Shown here: positions 60,001 to 64,000 of the stretch, in pieces
Numbering within the stretch: position 1 is the first letter of the stretch
Layout of the letters: every line of letters begins with the position of its first letter
Assembly: GCA_002794735.1 (NCBI GenBank)
Contig: NBAZ01000011.1
Location: 558,001 to 622,000 of the forward strand
DNA from: Pyrrhoderma lamaoense
Taxonomy: Eukaryota; Basidiomycota; Agaricomycetes; Hymenochaetales; Hymenochaetaceae
Length of the DNA: 64,000 bases
Direction of reading: 5' to 3'
Translations under genes and position numbers: made by a program
Notes under the pieces: model-generated
Databases searched by the model: none
What the model was told of the DNA's origin: nothing
What the model saw: only the letters and a program-made list of their open reading frames with translations

Positions 60001-63000
60001 CTAGGTCCCTTGTACTCTGACTCGTTCTACATCAAACCCCATCTTAAGGTACAGGGACTCCCTCATCAGCTTCCACATTTCACACCAAGCCACAAAAATA
60101 AGGGTCATCCCAATTACTATACCCCACTCCCAAGTGATCCGTCTTGGTAAAACACACGTTCACTGAAGCCTGGGACGTAGATAGCTACAAAAAATCGATG
60201 AGAACCATTTTTTCAAGATAAAATAGACAAATTTGATGAGAGCCGCTAATACGTACGAATAACAACAGATACCATTCCACCGATCACACTCCATAGCAAA
60301 ACCTTGTTTTCAACTAGATCTTTGTAGAATGGTTTTCCTGGAGTGAGCGAGAATAACGACCTCTCCACTATAACAAATATTAGTTATAATAAGTTGCGTA
60401 TAGAATGTTGAAATTCACAGAAAAAGGTTCTAGAAACGTTAACGTACAGGACTTCAATTCCAGAGCATATAGAAGGATTTGGAAGATAAGCGTTGCGAAC
60501 ACAGCCGAGCGCGCGCGGAACACCACTCTACACGACTCGGATTCCTCGTGATTACAGTCGATACCAAGCTCACCATTGTTTTTACCGTATACAATTATCA
60601 CAAACTATTGTCATTAGATCTTTGTAAATGAAGCCACATAATAACCAAGGGGTAAATCTTACAGATAACAGACATGAGGCTCCCATAACAATGCCATATA
60701 CGGATGTATCGATAATTATTGGCCATGTGAACGCCCCTTCTTTCACTGGGTGAGGCTTCCGCTTCATGAGATCTTGAGGAGCTTTTTCAACACCGAGACC
60801 AAATGCGGGAGGTGCACTTGTAATCTATAATTCATTCAGGTCAAGGGCACGTCGGTCCCGAATGAAAAATTGTTTATCACATGTCAAATCTTACCAAGTT
60901 CACCCATAACACGCCTAGAGGACTCAGCGGGAAAACGCTCATTCGGGTCTCATCCTGGAACGCTAATCCGACGATGAGTAAGATGACTTCCGCAACATTA
61001 GTCGTTAGTAAATGGACTATAAATCGCTGAATGTTGAGGAATAATCTGCGTCCTTCGGCAACTGCCGAGCGGATGGAATCGAAATTACTATAGAAAAATG
61101 TTTTAAAATCTGAGTAAAAGTGGGAAAAAAGTATTATCAGATAAGAAGATTAACATACTCATCCGTCAAAACTAGATCAGCAGCGTCCTTAGCGACGTCA
61201 GAACCAGATAGGCCCATTGCCACACCAACGGGAGCGAGTTTCAGAGCTGGTGCATCATTGACTCCATCACCACTCATTGAAAGATGCCTTCCTCGACGTC
61301 TTCCGGCATGTATCATTCTAACTTTTGTTTCCGGAGCGCACCGGGCAATAACCAGGGGTAACTCAGGTAAACTATCAATCTCATCATCGCTAAGTCTGTC
61401 AAACTCTGCTGCCTAATTATGAATGTGCGTGAGTTGCGCAATTCTCCGACCAATAGAAGTTGCTTGGCATACCGTCATTACTGCAGTCGGAGGGGAGTCT
61501 GGGGCCAAGATCTCCACTTGAAGAGCAATCGCTTTTGCGGTCGAGACATGATCTCCGGTTAACCTGAATCACATGCGTTTCAGGGAAAAATAATGCTTGG
61601 GCTGACAGGAAGACACACATATGCACAACAATACCAGCTTCTTTACATGCACGGACTGCGCCAAGAGTTTCAGGTCTTGGAGGATCGATGATGCCTATGA
61701 GTCCTAATATTATACAATCCTTTTCGGTTTCTTCTCTAGTAATGCCTATAATCGATTCAAGAGGAATACGACGCTTTCCCACAGCAATGACCCGTAATCC
61801 TTGAGAGGCTAGAGATTCTGCTTTGTCAAGGAACATCTTCCTAGCGTCTTCTGTCAATTCACAGGGCTCAGATGATGAGGAATAGTAATAGGAAGAGGAT
61901 CTGAGAATATATTCAACCTGGACAGTATCATTGGGTATCGTAAGTATTGTGGCAACCACAAACTGAAGAACAGGACCTACGGCACCCTTGATAACAACGA
62001 GAGCTTCCTTCTCATTTTCTCGGTCAACATAAATCATAGACATGCGCTTCAATTCACTCGAGAATGGGAATTCCACTTTCAAAATAAAGCGTTTCGGCCC
62101 GGTTTCGTCGTCTACAAATTGCACTTTCTCAGTAATTACCTCTCTTTCGGGTGCTGAATCTTGTCCGTCGTCCTTTTCCGATTCCTGTGCTATGGATCGT
62201 CTACTCAAACCAAGCTTCATGGCAAAAACTTCAAGAGCAACCTCGGTAGGATCACCTGTCGATGTCCATATTCCTCTTAGGTTCTTCCTAACGCTGTCGT
62301 ACGCATAAATATATAGAAACAAAATACAGAAAAGCCTTTAGTACTTACGTAGCCACATTACCTGAAGAAGGTCAGCTAAGAATAAGTAAAACTGATTTCA
62401 GAACTGTTGCATACATAAAGACGCAGCATATACCGCTCTTTTTAGTGCTACTTCTAGCCTAGTAGGGTCTACTTCAGGGCCGTCATCGTTCTTTCGAATA
62501 ATGCCCTTAGGCTCCAATGCGTCGGCACCAGTTTCAGCAGTTAACTCCAATCCAGTAACTGACCCATCGGGAACCCATAATTTCCTCACTGACATTTTTC
62601 CTATAATTTAATTTGTAAGTGAGTTATATATCACTGATGACGGCGGGGCATATTTACCGAGGGTCAGAGTTCCGGTCTTGTCGCTACAGATATCCGTAAC
62701 GCCACCTAGATTTTCTAGAGCATCAAGTTTGCGGACGATAACGTGTTGATTCGCCATTTTCCGAGTTCCAATAGACATCGTTAGGGTCAGAACGGCGATA
62801 AGAGACTCAGGAATAATAGCAACAGCGGTCGCAATAGCATAAAGGGCAACTTCGTTCGTGATATGCCATCGGGACGCGCTAAATACGATAATAGCTAGGA
62901 TAAATGCGCAGCCAAATAGGATATAAGCTAACTTCGAAAGCTTCATCTGAAGCGGTGTCCCTCCGTGAAGACCTCTGATAATTATGAGATACAACGTATT

Positions 63001-64000
63001 ATATAGCAGTAAAGAAAGGAATACGTACAACCATACTAAAATTTTGATTTTAACTTGGGAAGCAAATCCAGATGTGTCTAAGGAGCTATCGTTAGTCCTT
63101 TTCATGGCTTTAGCGATTTTCCGATCTGATAAATTTTTAAGAATAGTGAGTCGTGATACAAACAGCGATTTCAGTGAGCTTACTTGGGTTTTCATTCCAG
63201 TAGCTATAACGATTCCAGTTCCTCGACCTTTCGTCACAATAGTTGAAGAATAACAAAGGTTTGTTCTATCTCCTATTGGAATATCGATATCTTCTTCGGG
63301 AAAGGCTTCAATAGTTTTCGCAACTAATCCACAGGGTTAGCTATCCATACGCATATTGATTTGGAGGGGTGTAAATACTAACTAGGTAGGGACTCTCCAG
63401 TAAGTAGTTGCTCTGAGACTTCTAAATTCGATATACTCATCAAGCGTAACTGGGAATTAATAAAAGTCAACATAAAATATGGTAGAAATGGTATGTACAT
63501 ACATCTGCTGGAACGACATCTATCATCGTGGATGAAATCTTTAGATGATCTAGTAGCGCAGAGAAAAGAATTGGTGTTTACCTCCGGTCTTGATCATGAC
63601 AATGTCCCTAAAGTGCGATCAAAAACTTATTAAATGGACATTTTAAGCTACTATCACTGTACAGATACCTGGAACGACGTGCTTAGCTGCAACAGTTGTA
63701 CTCTGACCGTTACGGAGTACACATGCTGTTGGTGAAGAAAGCTGGCGTAATGAGTCCATTGTCTTCTCCGCACGATATTCTTGGAAGAATCCAACTCTGT
63801 TTTCCGACTCGTGAGATGACTTGACATTGGAGCGGGATAAATATGACATACCCAGTGTTTATAATAATAATGACGGCGATGACTGATCCCTCGATGAAGT
63901 CCTGAACACCAAAACTCAAAGCCAATGTTGCTAGTAGTACCAATGTCAGAGCATTTGCTATCAACCACTGATAAGTATAAAAAATTCTCATTTAGCTAGT
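60001..64000 (-). CDS. ENA1-like: ENA-type (P-type IID) Na+/K+-exporting ATPase, N-terminus beyond window
   Basis: Partial gene; the first exons lie past 64000. Order seen: M2 region NALTLVLLATLALSFGV, FFQEYRAEKTMDSLR, DVVPADLRL and LLTGES (actuator), TKGRGTGIVIATG, IPESLIAVLTLTMSIGTRKM, then ICSDKTGTLT with the phosphorylated Asp. The nucleotide-binding part includes GDPTEVALEVFA, then LTGDHVSTAKAI, MSGDGVNDAPALK (hinge) and VAKDAADLVLTDE. The C-terminal membrane segments end WEWGIVIGMTLIFVAW and the stop is at 60001. This motif set is that of fungal ENA sodium/potassium pumps used for salt and alkaline-pH tolerance. Near 60139-60140 the frame slips between VFYQDG and ITWEWG, consistent with one missing G. 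It is divided by at least a dozen short introns. The symbol is by similarity only. Confidence 0.85.

Overview
The window looks like nuclear DNA of a mushroom-forming basidiomycete (Agaricomycetes). Genes are cut by many short GT-AG introns of about 45-70 bp. The recognisable proteins are typical of that class: a sesquiterpene-synthase-like cyclase, a P450 with an IPGPP start, a BTB protein, amidohydrolases, an extracellular-domain/single-TM protein, a conserved secreted protein, a Zn2Cys6 regulator, a PDR transporter and an ENA-type P-type ATPase. I cannot name the species. All calls come from reading the sequence; no database search was run.

Layout. 0.46-1.8 kb: a terpene synthase gene (+), followed by a decayed second copy at 3.13-3.44 kb. 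3.46-6.08 kb and 25.40-28.00 kb: two 2.6-kb copies of one segment in opposite orientation, each carrying the same two small acidic-protein genes. A third member of that family lies just outside the right copy (29.3-29.9 kb). The 19.3-kb spacer holds two divergent genes, a BTB protein (-) at 10.8-14.4 kb and a multi-pass membrane protein (+) at 16.9-22.4 kb. They are surrounded by long gene-free DNA that is strikingly purine-rich on the left and pyrimidine-rich on the right. 30.6-41.7 kb: two paralogous membrane-anchored amidohydrolases (-) with a cytochrome P450 (-) between them. 43.2-47.6 kb: a membrane protein and a secreted protein (both -). 49.0-49.3 kb: a short two-exon coding-like piece of unknown origin. 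50.1-53.1 kb: Zn2Cys6 transcription factor (+). 53.5-59.1 kb: PDR-type ABC transporter (-). 60.0 kb to the end: ENA-type cation ATPase (-), whose N-terminus lies beyond the window.

The least ordinary item is the 3.5-30 kb region: a large inverted duplication around 19 kb of sequence, carrying an apparently lineage-restricted family of small acidic proteins whose genes share a recognisable promoter block. A second pattern is technical. At least six otherwise well-formed reading frames break by what looks like loss of one base, mostly in a short G or C run. Spread over five genes, this points to consensus errors of the assembly rather than real pseudogenes.
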